From Desulfatibacillum sp. (GTDB lineage Bacteria; Desulfobacterota; Desulfobacteria; Desulfobacterales; Desulfatibacillaceae), in assembly GCA_016342355.1 (NCBI GenBank), contig JAEINP010000006.1:62001-126000 (forward strand): a stretch of DNA of 64,000 nt, read 5' to 3'. Under the pieces are notes generated by a model. That model was not told the origin of the DNA. It saw only the letters and a program-made list of their open reading frames with translations, and searched no databases. Both the position numbers and the translations under genes were made by a program. This document shows, in pieces, positions 54,881 to 63,708 of the stretch. Position 1 is the stretch's first letter, and the number at the start of each line of letters is the position of its first letter.

Positions 54881-55980
54881 CAGTCGCCCCCTTTCATGCC
54901 CGCATCAGTCGCCAGGGTGACCAACATTTCTGCGGCTCGGGCGTTGGCCTGGCTGTTCTTGAGGGACACGCGCACAAATTGGAGGCCGAGGCCCTGGAAA
55001 TTGGCGCAATCCCGCACCAAAATGCCCTGTTGCAGCATGGCCTCCCAAACCGTTTGGGATTTCAACCCTGGCGGCAAGTGGAACAGCACAAAGGGCGTCA
55101 CCCCTGGATACGGGGTAATCCCGGTCTTGCCTCGCACTGTGTCCTCCATGGTTTTTCTTTCCTGAGCCACAAAGGCGGCTGTCTTTTCAATATACGCCAG
55201 GGCCGCATCCTGGTTATTGGCTGCAAACAATACCGCTTCCTGGGCCAGGCTGCCCACGCTCCAGGGCAATTGAAAGGTTTCCAGCTTTTCCTTCAAACCT
55301 TTGGGGGCGATGGCAAAACCAATGCGTAGGCCAGGCGCCTTGAAAATTTTGGAGAAGGAACTCAGCACTAGCACGTTGGGCAGGCTGGTTCCCGCCATGG
55401 TCAGGGCGGAGGATTCCGCCACAAAAGGCAGGTAGGATTCGTCCATCACAAACACCGTATTCGGGCATTTTTTCGCAAACCATTGGATTGTATCCGGAGC
55501 ATACAGGTTGCCCGTGGGATTGTTGGGATTGCATAAAAAAACAAAGTCGTGATCCCCCGCAATTTTAACAATCATGTCAAAATCATGGGCAAAATCACGC
55601 CCGTCCTCCGGGAAGGCCCAGGTGACAGGAACACGATTCATGGCGCAGGCGTCGGCATAGTCCGAATACGTGGGGCCAAGGATGAGGGCCTTGCCTGCGG
55701 GAAAAAGCCTTGGCAGGGAATAGATAAACTGGGTGGTGCCCCCGGCTGCCAGGATGCTGGCGGAGTCCAGGCCGTTCATTCCGGCGAATGCCTGCACCAC
55801 GGCCCGGGAATCGGCCTCGGGCAGGTTGGTGACGGCATCCATGGAATTTTTCAGATGCTCCAACATGCCGGGCATGGGTCCCAGGGGATTGGTGTTGGAG
55901 CTCATGTCCGTAATGTCCGCCGCGTCCAGGCCTGCCCTGGCGGCGGCTTGGGCCATGTTGCCCCCGTGTCCGATAATCAT
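54880..55980 (-). CDS. cobD: L-threonine-O-3-phosphate decarboxylase (PLP aminotransferase fold)
   Basis: The protein has 366 residues of the class I/II aminotransferase fold. The N-terminus GHGGNMAQAAARAG is characteristic of CobD/CobC, and the PLP lysine lies in SSFSKIFKAPGLRIGF. FLCNPNNPTGN and the PLP-contacting MDESYLPF are present. It makes the aminopropanol phosphate arm of cobamides. It has a 4-base overlap with cobS upstream (ATGA at 55977-55980) and a one-base overlap with cbiB downstream. A histidinol-phosphate aminotransferase is the alternative for this fold, but context supports CobD. Confidence 0.92.
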   Translation of the reverse strand: MIIGHGGNMAQAAARAGLDAADITDMSSNTNPLGPMPGMLEHLKNSMDAVTNLPEADSRAVVQAFAGMNGLDSASILAAGGTTQFIYSLPRLFPAGKALILGPTYSDYADACAMNRVPVTWAFPEDGRDFAHDFDMIVKIAGDHDFVFLCNPNNPTGNLYAPDTIQWFAKKCPNTVFVMDESYLPFVAESSALTMAGTSLPNVLVLSSFSKIFKAPGLRIGFAIAPKGLKEKLETFQLPWSVGSLAQEAVLFAANNQDAALAYIEKTAAFVAQERKTMEDTVRGKTGITPYPGVTPFVLFHLPPGLKSQTVWEAMLQQGILVRDCANFQGLGLQFVRVSLKNSQANARAAEMLVTLATDAGMKGGD

Positions 55981-56744
55981 GTCCAGGCTCCTGAAAGAAT
56001 AAGCAAGGCCAGGGCCTCGTTGACTTCGCCCATGGCGCCCAACATATCGCCGGTGATGCAGCCCATTTTCGCCTTAAAAAATGCCAGCAGGGCGCACGTG
56101 GCGACGGCGAAGCCCAAAATGGCCATCCAACCGGCAGCGCCCGCCATCATGCACAGGAACAGGGGGATGCAGAGAGGATAAAAGGCTCGGGCTGGCAGGG
56201 GTTTGTCGAAAAACGAACTGCCCGTGCCGCTTGGCCTGCCATAGGGCAAAAACCGCATGCCGAAAAGCATGCTGCCCCGGGCCAGGGCGGGAGTCGCCAT
56301 GATGCCCAAAAACCTATGCCCTTCCAGCCCGGCCAGGCCGCCCCACTTGAGACCCAGGCAGGCTGCCACGGCGACCAGACCCATGACCCCAATGCGGCTG
56401 TCCTTCATGATTTCCAAAGCCCTTTCCCGGGGCCGATGGGAAAATATGCCGTCCGCCGTGTCTGACAGGCCGTCCAGGTGCAAGGCCCCGGACAAGGCCG
56501 CCAGCAAAATGACATCACACACCGCCGCCACAGGAGGAGACCAGACATGGAGGGCCGCAGAGTCAAACAGGGCCACTATAAATCCCAGGATAAGCCCAAC
56601 CACGGGAAACCAGGGAACCATGGCTGAAGCGTCAAAGGCGGCGGGTTTTCCCGCAGGCAGGGTGGTGAGGAATTGCAGAGCTCCTTGAAGCCCGTTCAGC
56701 CTTTCCCTCAGACGCAAATTTTGGGTTAATCGGCTAAAATTCAT
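55977..56744 (-). CDS. cobS: Adenosylcobinamide-GDP ribazoletransferase
   Basis: The protein has about 255 residues. The ATG at 56744 comes two bases after the cobU stop; the ORF extension to 56795 would overlap cobU and is rejected. It is a polytopic membrane protein with ALQFLTTLPAG and the CobS hallmark HLDGLSDTADGIF. It condenses adenosylcobinamide-GDP with alpha-ribazole (phosphate), the final assembly step. It is translationally coupled to cobD by an ATGA overlap. Confidence 0.94.
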   Translation of the reverse strand: MNFSRLTQNLRLRERLNGLQGALQFLTTLPAGKPAAFDASAMVPWFPVVGLILGFIVALFDSAALHVWSPPVAAVCDVILLAALSGALHLDGLSDTADGIFSHRPRERALEIMKDSRIGVMGLVAVAACLGLKWGGLAGLEGHRFLGIMATPALARGSMLFGMRFLPYGRPSGTGSSFFDKPLPARAFYPLCIPLFLCMMAGAAGWMAILGFAVATCALLAFFKAKMGCITGDMLGAMGEVNEALALLILSGAWT

Positions 56745-56746
56745 GA

Positions 56747-57280
56747 TTATATTGTTTTTCCTTTGATTGAAACGGGAATACCCGCCACCACCCACAAAAC
56801 CTGGCCGCAGGCCTTGGCAGTGATCTGATTAACCTTGCCTGCCGCGTCCCGGAATTGGCGGGCCAAGGCGTTTTCCGGCACGATCCCGGCCCCTACCTCG
56901 TTGGAAACCAGAATCACCGGGCAGGGAGAATTTTGAATGATGCGGGCAAGATTCGTTGCGTGTTCCTCTATCTGGTCCCGGGAATGATCCGCCAGCACCA
57001 GATTGGAAATCCACAGGGTCAGGCAATCCACCAGAATCACCTTGCCGGGCCGGGCCATTTCCTCCACAACCATGGGCAGGGCCAGGGGCTCCTCCACGGT
57101 TTTCCATTCAGGACCCCGGTCCGCCTGATGCCTTGCCACCCGGTCTTCCATTTCTTCGTCCAGGGGCTGGCAGGTGGCGATGAATATTTTTTCCGTGGAA
57201 CGCAGGCCGTCCGCCAAATCCAGGGCGATGGTGCTTTTGCCCGACCGGCACCCTCCTACGATAAAAACAGATTCGTTCAT
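56747..57280 (-). CDS. cobU: Adenosylcobinamide kinase / guanylyltransferase
   Basis: The protein has 177 residues. It has an N-terminal P-loop FIVGGCRSGKSTIAL and the conserved RVARHQADRGPEWKTVEEP, with the guanylated histidine region. VDCLTLWISNL and LVSNEVGAGIVPEN are also conserved. It phosphorylates adenosylcobinamide and attaches GMP. It overlaps cobQ upstream by 4 bases (57277-57280). Confidence 0.95.
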   Translation of the reverse strand: MNESVFIVGGCRSGKSTIALDLADGLRSTEKIFIATCQPLDEEMEDRVARHQADRGPEWKTVEEPLALPMVVEEMARPGKVILVDCLTLWISNLVLADHSRDQIEEHATNLARIIQNSPCPVILVSNEVGAGIVPENALARQFRDAAGKVNQITAKACGQVLWVVAGIPVSIKGKTI

Positions 57281-58797
57281 TGAAGATACTCCTTGATGAG
57301 AGCGTCCACATCCACATGCTTTTCAAAATGCCGGGCCAACAAATCATACTGCCGGTTCCTTGCCTGCATACCCGATTCGTCCCGGACTTCCAGTGCTTCC
57401 AGCCCCAGGCCCTTGAGCCATTTTTTCAGGATGGCCGGGGCGTCAAAAAGCCCGTGCATGTACGTACCCATAATCCGGCCGTTTTCGGAAACCGCGCCGT
57501 CGTGATCCTGGCAGGGCTGCTGGTTGCGTTCCAGGACCTTGAGCAAGCCATGGGCGCAAGACTTTTCCATGCCGATATCCTCGGACAGGGCGGTCTGACC
57601 CATGTGGATTTCATAACCAGCGCCCTGAACCCCGTCCCATTCAAACCGGGTGAGCGTGGTGGTTTTGGGGGCCTTGAGCGCGGTCACATGGGGCAACAGG
57701 CCCAGGCCTTGTGTAGCGCCGGGCTTGCCTTCCAGGCCTTCGGGGTCCTGGACCTCCTGGCCGAGCATCTGGTATCCGCCGCAGATCCCAAGCACATGGC
57801 CGCCGTTTCGGGCGTATTCCCGGACTTTGGCGGTCCAGCCGGTTTGCTCCAGCCAGTCCAGATCGTTGCGGGTGCTTTTGGAGCCCGGGAGGATCACGGC
57901 CTTGTAGGGGGAAAGATCCCGGACCCTTTCCACAAAATCCACTCCCAGGCCCGGAACCTGGAACAGGGGATCAAAATCCGTAAAATTGGAAATATGGGGC
58001 ATCCGCACCACCATGACGGTGGGGGTTTGATGGGGATCGCACCGGGTTTCCGGGTGCTCGATAACCACCGAGTCTTCGGACTGGATATGAAAATGGTCGA
58101 ACCAAGGCAACACGCCAAAAACCTTTTTGCCGGTTTTTTGCTCGATCCACGCCACGCCGTCTTTGAAAAGGGAAATGTCGCCCCGGAACCGGTTGATGAT
58201 AAACCCGGCAATCTGGTCCTGCTGTTCCTTTTCCAGACAAGCCAGGGTGCCCACTATCTGGCCGAACACCCCGCCCCGGTCGATGTCCGCCACCAGGATC
58301 ACGGGCGCCCCGGCATAAGCGGCCATGCGCAAATTGACAATGTCCCGGGGCATGAGGTTGACCTCGGCGCAGGACCCGGCACCTTCCATGACCACCACGT
58401 CATGAGCAGCCCGCAGGCGGTCCAGGGCCTGGCAGGCGGTGTCGAACAGCCGGGCTTTTTCCTTGTGGTATTGGACGGCGGAAAAATCCTGGAGCACCTT
58501 CCCCAAGAGAACCACCTGGGACCCCACCTGGCTGACGGGTTTGAGCAGCACCGGGTTCATGTCCACATGGGGGGGGATGCGGGCGCTTTCCGCCTGCACA
58601 ATCTGGGCGCGGCCCATTTCCAGCCCTTCGGGAGTCACCCCGGAGTTGTTGGACATGTTCTGGGCCTTGTACGGGCTCACATTGTATCCCCGGTCCGACA
58701 GGATGCGGCACAAGGCCGTGGCGACCACGCTTTTTCCAACGTCCGAGCCGGTGCCAAAGGCGGCCAGGCATTTTGCTTTTTTGTTTTGAGGGCTCAT
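57277..58797 (-). CDS. cbiP: Cobyric acid synthase
   Basis: The protein has 506 residues. It has an ATP-dependent dethiobiotin-synthetase-like N-terminal domain (FGTGSDVGKSVVATALCRIL, VVMEGAGSCAEVNL) and a class I glutamine amidotransferase C-terminal domain (VLGICGGYQMLGQEV with catalytic Cys; HGLFD with His). It amidates four side chains of adenosylcobyrinate a,c-diamide. It overlaps cobJ upstream by 4 bases (58794-58797) and cobU downstream by 4 bases. Confidence 0.95.
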   Translation of the reverse strand: MSPQNKKAKCLAAFGTGSDVGKSVVATALCRILSDRGYNVSPYKAQNMSNNSGVTPEGLEMGRAQIVQAESARIPPHVDMNPVLLKPVSQVGSQVVLLGKVLQDFSAVQYHKEKARLFDTACQALDRLRAAHDVVVMEGAGSCAEVNLMPRDIVNLRMAAYAGAPVILVADIDRGGVFGQIVGTLACLEKEQQDQIAGFIINRFRGDISLFKDGVAWIEQKTGKKVFGVLPWFDHFHIQSEDSVVIEHPETRCDPHQTPTVMVVRMPHISNFTDFDPLFQVPGLGVDFVERVRDLSPYKAVILPGSKSTRNDLDWLEQTGWTAKVREYARNGGHVLGICGGYQMLGQEVQDPEGLEGKPGATQGLGLLPHVTALKAPKTTTLTRFEWDGVQGAGYEIHMGQTALSEDIGMEKSCAHGLLKVLERNQQPCQDHDGAVSENGRIMGTYMHGLFDAPAILKKWLKGLGLEALEVRDESGMQARNRQYDLLARHFEKHVDVDALIKEYLQ

Positions 58798-59648
58798 ATA
58801 TCGTACTTTTTACTATAACCCCGGGGGGTGATCATGAGATCCCCGTAGATGAATGTTGACGAATTTCCCACAAACACAATACTTTGCATATCCACATCCG
58901 CCATATGCAAATTCTCCAGGGAGCTTAGTTGGATCCGCTGGTTCTCCCGCATGGCTCCGGTCACAACGCCCACGGGCGTGGTTCCGGGTCGATGTTCCAG
59001 GATAATCTCCCGGGCTTTGTTCAACTGCCAGTCCCGCTTTTTGCTTTTAGGATTGTAGATGACAATGACGAAATCCGCCGAGGCTGCTGCGGCAAGGCGT
59101 TTTTCGATCAATTCCCAAGGGGTGAGCAAATCGCTCAGGCTGATGGCGGCGAAATCGTGGGTCAGGGGCGCCCCCAGCAAGGCTGCTCCGGCGCACAGGG
59201 CGGGTATGCCGGGAATCACCTCAACCTTCAGGTTGTTTTCCGCGCTGGTGTTGCAGGCGATTTTCCGGTTCGCCAGAACTTCCAGCACAAGGCCCGCCAT
59301 GGCGTACACGCCCGGATCTCCGCCCGAAACCAACGCGCAGGATTGGCCGTTCAAGGCTGCGTCTATGGCCGCCTCCACCCGATCAACCTCCTTTGTCATA
59401 CCCGTGGCCAGGGTCTTCTTACCCTGGATGACCGGTTCTATGATATCCAGGTAGGTTTTGTAGCCCACCACAATATCCACAAAGCCAAGCACCTCTTTGG
59501 CCCTACCGGACATATGGGCCTGCTCGCCCGGCCCCGCGCCTACGATGTAAAGGGCATGGCCGCTATGGCTATGGTCGCTGTTTTGCTGGCCTGTTTGGTC
59601 ACTATCAGACTCCTTTGCCCTGTCGCCAGGATGGCTGCTGCTTCGCAT
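58794..59648 (-). CDS. cobJ: Precorrin-3B / cobalt-precorrin-3 C17-methyltransferase
   Basis: The conserved core begins HALYIVGAGPGEQAHMSG and continues with the SAM site GDPGVYAMAG, a late HDFAAISLSDLLTPWE segment and FVIVIYNPKSKKR. CobJ/CbiH performs ring contraction and C17 methylation. There is no ATG, GTG or TTG immediately before the core. The nearest well-placed start is the ATG at 59648 with AGGAG ten bases upstream. It gives 284 residues with a 33-residue charged leader, and overlaps cbiG out of frame by 109 bases. A frame reaching 59921 is an artefact. Confidence 0.85.
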   Translation of the reverse strand: MRSSSHPGDRAKESDSDQTGQQNSDHSHSGHALYIVGAGPGEQAHMSGRAKEVLGFVDIVVGYKTYLDIIEPVIQGKKTLATGMTKEVDRVEAAIDAALNGQSCALVSGGDPGVYAMAGLVLEVLANRKIACNTSAENNLKVEVIPGIPALCAGAALLGAPLTHDFAAISLSDLLTPWELIEKRLAAAASADFVIVIYNPKSKKRDWQLNKAREIILEHRPGTTPVGVVTGAMRENQRIQLSSLENLHMADVDMQSIVFVGNSSTFIYGDLMITPRGYSKKYDI

Positions 59649-60586
59649 ACGCTTTTGACTCCTATGTGCTTGTCCACCAGGGGAGAGGGATTGGGCACGC
59701 TCTTCACCTGATCCAGTTCGTTGGTTGAATAAAAACTGATGGGCGCGTCCAGGGCCGTTGCCAATTGATTGAGGCCGGGCTCGTCCGCCTTCAGGTCCAC
59801 GGAAACAATGCGGGCGAGGCTGTGGATGGACAGACCCTGATCCTGGAACACCACCCGAATGAAGGCTTCCAGTTCCTCCTTGGACACGCCCCGCCTGCAT
59901 CCTATCCCGGCCACCAGGCATTTGGGCCTCAGGATCAAAACCAGTCCGGGCAGATCCCGCACGGCATAATCCACAAACACCCCTGACCGGGTGGGGGAAA
60001 ACATGGGGGGCTGCTCCACCAAAGATTTGGGGAGATGGGGCCGCACCAAATTGAAGGGATCGTGCAAAGGCAATGCCTGGCCCTTGATATAGGCCATGCT
60101 CACATGCCTGATGGCCCGTTTGTTCTCGATGTAAAGCCCGTGCTCCTTGGCGATAACGTCAATGCTGGGGGCCTGGTTCACGTCCGTGGAAGTGGTGATG
60201 ACCGGCTGGGCGTCCAGGGCGGCGGAAAGTTCCCGGGCCAGGGCGTTGGCCCCGCCCATATGGCCGGAAACCAGGCTGATGACGAATCGCCCTGCCTCGT
60301 CTCCCGCCGTTACAGCCGGGTCCAAGGTTTTATCTTTGAGCAGGCTGGCGATCACCCGGACCACGATGCCCGTGGCCATGATGAAATAATGCCCGTCATA
60401 TTGGTTCCAGACCTGTCCAAGAGAATGGGAGAATGACGTAAACGTTTTGTGCTCCCCGTTGATATCCAGCTTGGAGGAAAGGAACACATCCGCATGGGTC
60501 CATTGTTCCTTCACCCCCAAGGCCAGTTCCGCGCCTTGGGGAGTCATGGCCCAGACAGCCAGTTTTTTACCGGACCATGGGGTCAT
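59540..60586 (-). CDS. cbiG: Cobalt-precorrin 5A hydrolase
   Basis: The protein has 348 residues. The N-terminal domain has FIMATGIVVRVIASLLKDKTLDPAV and ISLVSGHMGGANALA. The C-terminal domain has LVAGIGCRRGVSKEELEAFI, typical of CbiG. The enzyme opens the delta-lactone of cobalt-precorrin 5A and releases acetaldehyde. It overlaps cobM upstream by 4 bases and cobJ downstream by about 109 bases in another frame. Confidence 0.94.
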   Translation of the reverse strand: MTPWSGKKLAVWAMTPQGAELALGVKEQWTHADVFLSSKLDINGEHKTFTSFSHSLGQVWNQYDGHYFIMATGIVVRVIASLLKDKTLDPAVTAGDEAGRFVISLVSGHMGGANALARELSAALDAQPVITTSTDVNQAPSIDVIAKEHGLYIENKRAIRHVSMAYIKGQALPLHDPFNLVRPHLPKSLVEQPPMFSPTRSGVFVDYAVRDLPGLVLILRPKCLVAGIGCRRGVSKEELEAFIRVVFQDQGLSIHSLARIVSVDLKADEPGLNQLATALDAPISFYSTNELDQVKSVPNPSPLVDKHIGVKSVCEAAAILATGQRSLIVTKQASKTATIAIAAMPFTS

Positions 60587-61347
60587 GATTCCTCCCGGTA
60601 TCCGTGGGAAAAATGCTTGGAATAAAGGAGCGATTGGGCGGCGCCCTTGGCTTCCAGGAACGACCCCGCAATGATCAGGGCATGGCGATTGATTTTATTT
60701 TCTTCCATGATTCCGGCCAATTTGTCCACGGAGGTGAGGATGATATTCTGCTCCGGGTGGCTGACCTTATAGGCGATGGCGCATGGCGCCCGGGGACCGT
60801 ATGCCGTGGCCAGGATGCCGCCGACCTCTTCGGCCATGCCGGAACTCAGGTAAATGGCCATGGAAGCCTGGTGGCTTGCCAGGGACAGGAGGGATTCCCG
60901 TTCCGGGACAGGGGTCCTGCCGGAAATGCGGGTGAATATAAGGGTCTGGGATATCCCCGGCACGGTGTATTCTGCCTTGAGCGCAGCGGCGGCGGCAAAG
61001 GCGGCCGTCACGCCGGGAATGACCTCGTAAGGGATGTCCATTGCGTCCAGCTTGCCCATTTGCTCCCTCACAGCGCCATACAGGGATGGATCTCCAGTGT
61101 GCAGGCGGACAACCCTTTGCCCCTTTTCGTAGGCCAGGACCATGCGTTCCACCATTTGATCCAGGTGCATGCCTGCGCTGGTTTCCATGATCGCGCCGTT
61201 TTTCGCCCACGTGAGCACCGCTTCCGGCACCAGGGAGCCCGCGTACAGGATGTAATCCGCCTGCTCCAGGGCCTGCATGCCCCTGACCGTGATGAGGTCC
61301 GGGGCTCCCGGGCCTGCTCCTGAAAATATAATGGGCTGTTTTTCCAT
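60583..61347 (-). CDS. cbiF: Precorrin-4 / cobalt-precorrin-4 C11-methyltransferase
   Basis: The protein has 254 residues. SAM-methylase motifs are IIFSGAGPGAPDLITVRG, YAGSLV, RLHTGDPSLYGAVREQM and VIPGVTAAFAAAAAL. It methylates C11 of the corrin ring. It begins one base after the cbiET stop and ends overlapping cbiG by 4 bases (ATGA, 60583-60586). Confidence 0.95.
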   Translation of the reverse strand: MEKQPIIFSGAGPGAPDLITVRGMQALEQADYILYAGSLVPEAVLTWAKNGAIMETSAGMHLDQMVERMVLAYEKGQRVVRLHTGDPSLYGAVREQMGKLDAMDIPYEVIPGVTAAFAAAAALKAEYTVPGISQTLIFTRISGRTPVPERESLLSLASHQASMAIYLSSGMAEEVGGILATAYGPRAPCAIAYKVSHPEQNIILTSVDKLAGIMEENKINRHALIIAGSFLEAKGAAQSLLYSKHFSHGYREES

Positions 61348-61348
61348 A

Positions 61349-62587
61349 TTATTTTCCCTTTTCTCCGGCGATGATCCACACAGGGTTTAAAGCCTCCATA
61401 CGCTGCCCAAAAGGCATTTTCCTTGACTGGCTCACTTGAATTTGGGTGACGCTGGTCTTGAACTCCATGGCTTCCAATTGGGCGGCGGCCTGGCTCAGGC
61501 TTTCCAGCAACACGGTGTTCACAACCACCCTGCCGCCGGGCCTCAAATACTTTTTCACCGCGTCCAGGATGCCTGGCAAATGCTTACCCCCTCCGCCAAT
61601 GAACACCCGATCCGGTCGGGGCAATTGGTCCAGGCCCTCAGGCATTTCAGCATGAATGACGGACAGGTTTTCCACCTGAAATCTTTGAATGTTGGCCTGA
61701 ATCTGTTTGATTCTGTCCGCATTTTTTTCCACTGCGTAAACAAAACCTTGGGGGACAAACAGGGATGCTTCCAGCCCTACGGACCCGCTGCCCGCACCCA
61801 GGTCCCACAGAATATGGTGCTTTTCCAGGCGCAGCAAGGACAGCGTGACGGCCCGGACCGGAGCCTTGGTAATCAGCCCCTTTTCATGGACAAACCAATG
61901 GTCCGGGGTTCCCAGGCCCAAGGAGCCGCGGGGATCGCCCAATTCCCCTTTTTGCAGGACCACCACGTTGGGCTGGGCAAAGTCCGATAAGGCCGCCTGC
62001 ATGAAGTCCAGGTCCGAAATTTTTTCGTCCGGGGTTCCCAGCTTTTCCAGAACCCACATTCTCCAGGAATAATCGTGCGCCCGCACCATCTGTGCAATGG
62101 CAGCCGGATTGTTTGCAGGGTCCGTAAGCACGCACAGGAGGTCTTTTTCATCCAGGGCGGTTTTCAAAGGAGAAAGGCCCTTTTTACCGTGAAGGCTGAC
62201 CCAGGCCGCCTCCTGCCAGGGGAGCTTAAGACGCGCAAACGCCCCAGCCATGCTGGTCACGTTGGGATGGATCACCACCCTTTCCGGGCCGAGCCTCTCC
62301 ACCAGGGTTTTGCCGATGCCGAAAAACAGGGGATCGCCCGAAGCCAGGACCACCACCTTGCGGGTGTCCATGTTCTCCTGAATGAAATCCAGCACGCCGG
62401 AAATGGGGCTGGCGATTTTCCGCTGCACAGCCGGGACATGGGCGAAGGCCTCCAAATGCCGTTTACCCCCCACCAGCACCTGGGCCTCGTGGATGAGTTC
62501 CAGGTGAGTCCGGGTAAGGTCATGAGGCGAAAGGCCCATGCCAATGACGTGCACCTGTTTTATTATCTTGTCATCTTCCCGGGTCAT
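61349..62587 (-). CDS. cbiET: Fused precorrin-6Y C5,15-methyltransferase / C12 decarboxylase (CbiE-CbiT)
   Basis: The protein has 412 residues. The N-terminal CbiE half (about 1-200) has VHVIGMGLSP and VVVLASGDPLFFGIGKTL. The C-terminal CbiT half has the class I methyltransferase motif LWDLGAGSGSVGLEA and FIGGGGKHLPGILD. The fused form equals CobL of aerobic organisms. It overlaps cbiD upstream by 4 bases (62584-62587). Confidence 0.95.
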   Translation of the reverse strand: MTREDDKIIKQVHVIGMGLSPHDLTRTHLELIHEAQVLVGGKRHLEAFAHVPAVQRKIASPISGVLDFIQENMDTRKVVVLASGDPLFFGIGKTLVERLGPERVVIHPNVTSMAGAFARLKLPWQEAAWVSLHGKKGLSPLKTALDEKDLLCVLTDPANNPAAIAQMVRAHDYSWRMWVLEKLGTPDEKISDLDFMQAALSDFAQPNVVVLQKGELGDPRGSLGLGTPDHWFVHEKGLITKAPVRAVTLSLLRLEKHHILWDLGAGSGSVGLEASLFVPQGFVYAVEKNADRIKQIQANIQRFQVENLSVIHAEMPEGLDQLPRPDRVFIGGGGKHLPGILDAVKKYLRPGGRVVVNTVLLESLSQAAAQLEAMEFKTSVTQIQVSQSRKMPFGQRMEALNPVWIIAGEKGK

Positions 62588-63708
62588 AATCTTTCTTCCT
62601 GTCCTTCCGAGTCAAAGGCCACGTTGCCGTCAAAGTCAAAAATGATCGCCCTGATATGCGCGGCCCCGTGACAAAAATTTTGGGCGGATTGGATCATGAA
62701 ATCAGCTACCCTCGCCAATACAGCAGGACAATCAGGATACACCATGCCGAACGCCTGACGGGCGGTGTTGGCTTGGGAGATTTCTTCAGCCAGGGATTCA
62801 TCCATACTAATTTCCCGGGCCAAATCAGCCAGCCAATCCATGGTCAGGCTGGACTTGGCCGCATGGGTGTGGGGAAAGCCCCGGGCCATTTTAAGGGCTT
62901 TGCCGAAAAAGACCGCCAGGGTGGCCCGGGGAAATCCATTTTCCGCCACACATTCCATGGACATCTGAAAAAAATCGCCGATCTGGATAAAGGCTTCCTC
63001 AGGTAATTCCATGAAAAACGCCTGGGCGTGTTTTTCCGTGCGGCGACCTGTGGTGAGCGCTACATGCCTGGCCCCGCAGGCCCGGGCCACGGACATGGCC
63101 GACGCAATGGTGGCGGTGTAGGCTTCGTGGGACAAGGGCTTTACCAGGCCTGTGGTTCCCAAAATAGACAGGCCCCCTTCGATGCCAAGACGATGATTCA
63201 GCGTTTTTTGCGCCAGGATTTCCCCGTCTTCCACAAAGATTTCCACATGCACCCCATCCCGCCTGTCGTGAGCCTCAAGCACCTGCTCCACAGATTGCCG
63301 GATCATCTTGCGCGGCCCCAGGTTGATGGCGGGTTCTCCGGGCGGGATTTCCAGGCCGGGCTTGGTGACCATGCCCACGCCCTTGCCGCCGTTTATTATC
63401 ACCAGCCCAGGCTCGGGCAGGAGGCTCACCCTGGCCCCTATCCGGGCCTTGTGGGTGATGTCCGGGTCGTCCCCCGCGTCCTTGATGACGGTGGCGATGC
63501 TGGCAGCGCCGTCCCTCGCCACGGAATCCACTACAATGGTCAGGGTTTCTCCGGTGAGCAGGTCCACGTCAACCTGCTTGGGCTTTTCCTGGCCGAGCAA
63601 GTGCATCAAGGCAGCCTTGGCCGAGGCAGCAGCAGCCGTGCCGGTCGTAAATCCCGGCCTGAGCGTTTTTTTGCGCGGTTTATCCAACAATCCAGTACAC
63701 CGTTCCAA
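62584..63708 (-). CDS. cbiD: Cobalt-precorrin-5B C1-methyltransferase
   Basis: The protein has 374 residues from the TTG at 63708. Start choice is uncertain: TTG codons at 63690 and 63687 are also possible, and no strong site is seen. The N-terminal TLRPGFTTGTAAAASAKAAL is the CbiD hallmark. VARDGAASIATVIKDAGDDPDIT and ILGTTGLVKPLSHEAY are also family segments. CbiD marks the anaerobic, cobalt-early pathway. It overlaps the upstream membrane protein gene by about 29 bases. Confidence 0.92.
   Translation of the reverse strand: MERCTGLLDKPRKKTLRPGFTTGTAAAASAKAALMHLLGQEKPKQVDVDLLTGETLTIVVDSVARDGAASIATVIKDAGDDPDITHKARIGARVSLLPEPGLVIINGGKGVGMVTKPGLEIPPGEPAINLGPRKMIRQSVEQVLEAHDRRDGVHVEIFVEDGEILAQKTLNHRLGIEGGLSILGTTGLVKPLSHEAYTATIASAMSVARACGARHVALTTGRRTEKHAQAFFMELPEEAFIQIGDFFQMSMECVAENGFPRATLAVFFGKALKMARGFPHTHAAKSSLTMDWLADLAREISMDESLAEEISQANTARQAFGMVYPDCPAVLARVADFMIQSAQNFCHGAAHIRAIIFDFDGNVAFDSEGQEERL

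Noticed and set aside
57280-58818. 512-codon open frame antisense to cobyric acid synthase
   Set aside because: Shadow frame; the minus-strand protein is unmistakable.
59540-59560. Programmed frameshift fusing CbiG to CobJ at CCCTTTA
   Set aside because: Re-pairing after a -1 slip would give mismatches at the first codon positions, and a well-placed ATG with a ribosome site exists upstream.
59649-59921. N-terminal extension of CobJ to 59921
   Set aside because: Out-of-frame translation of cbiG with low-complexity composition; not part of the CobJ family.
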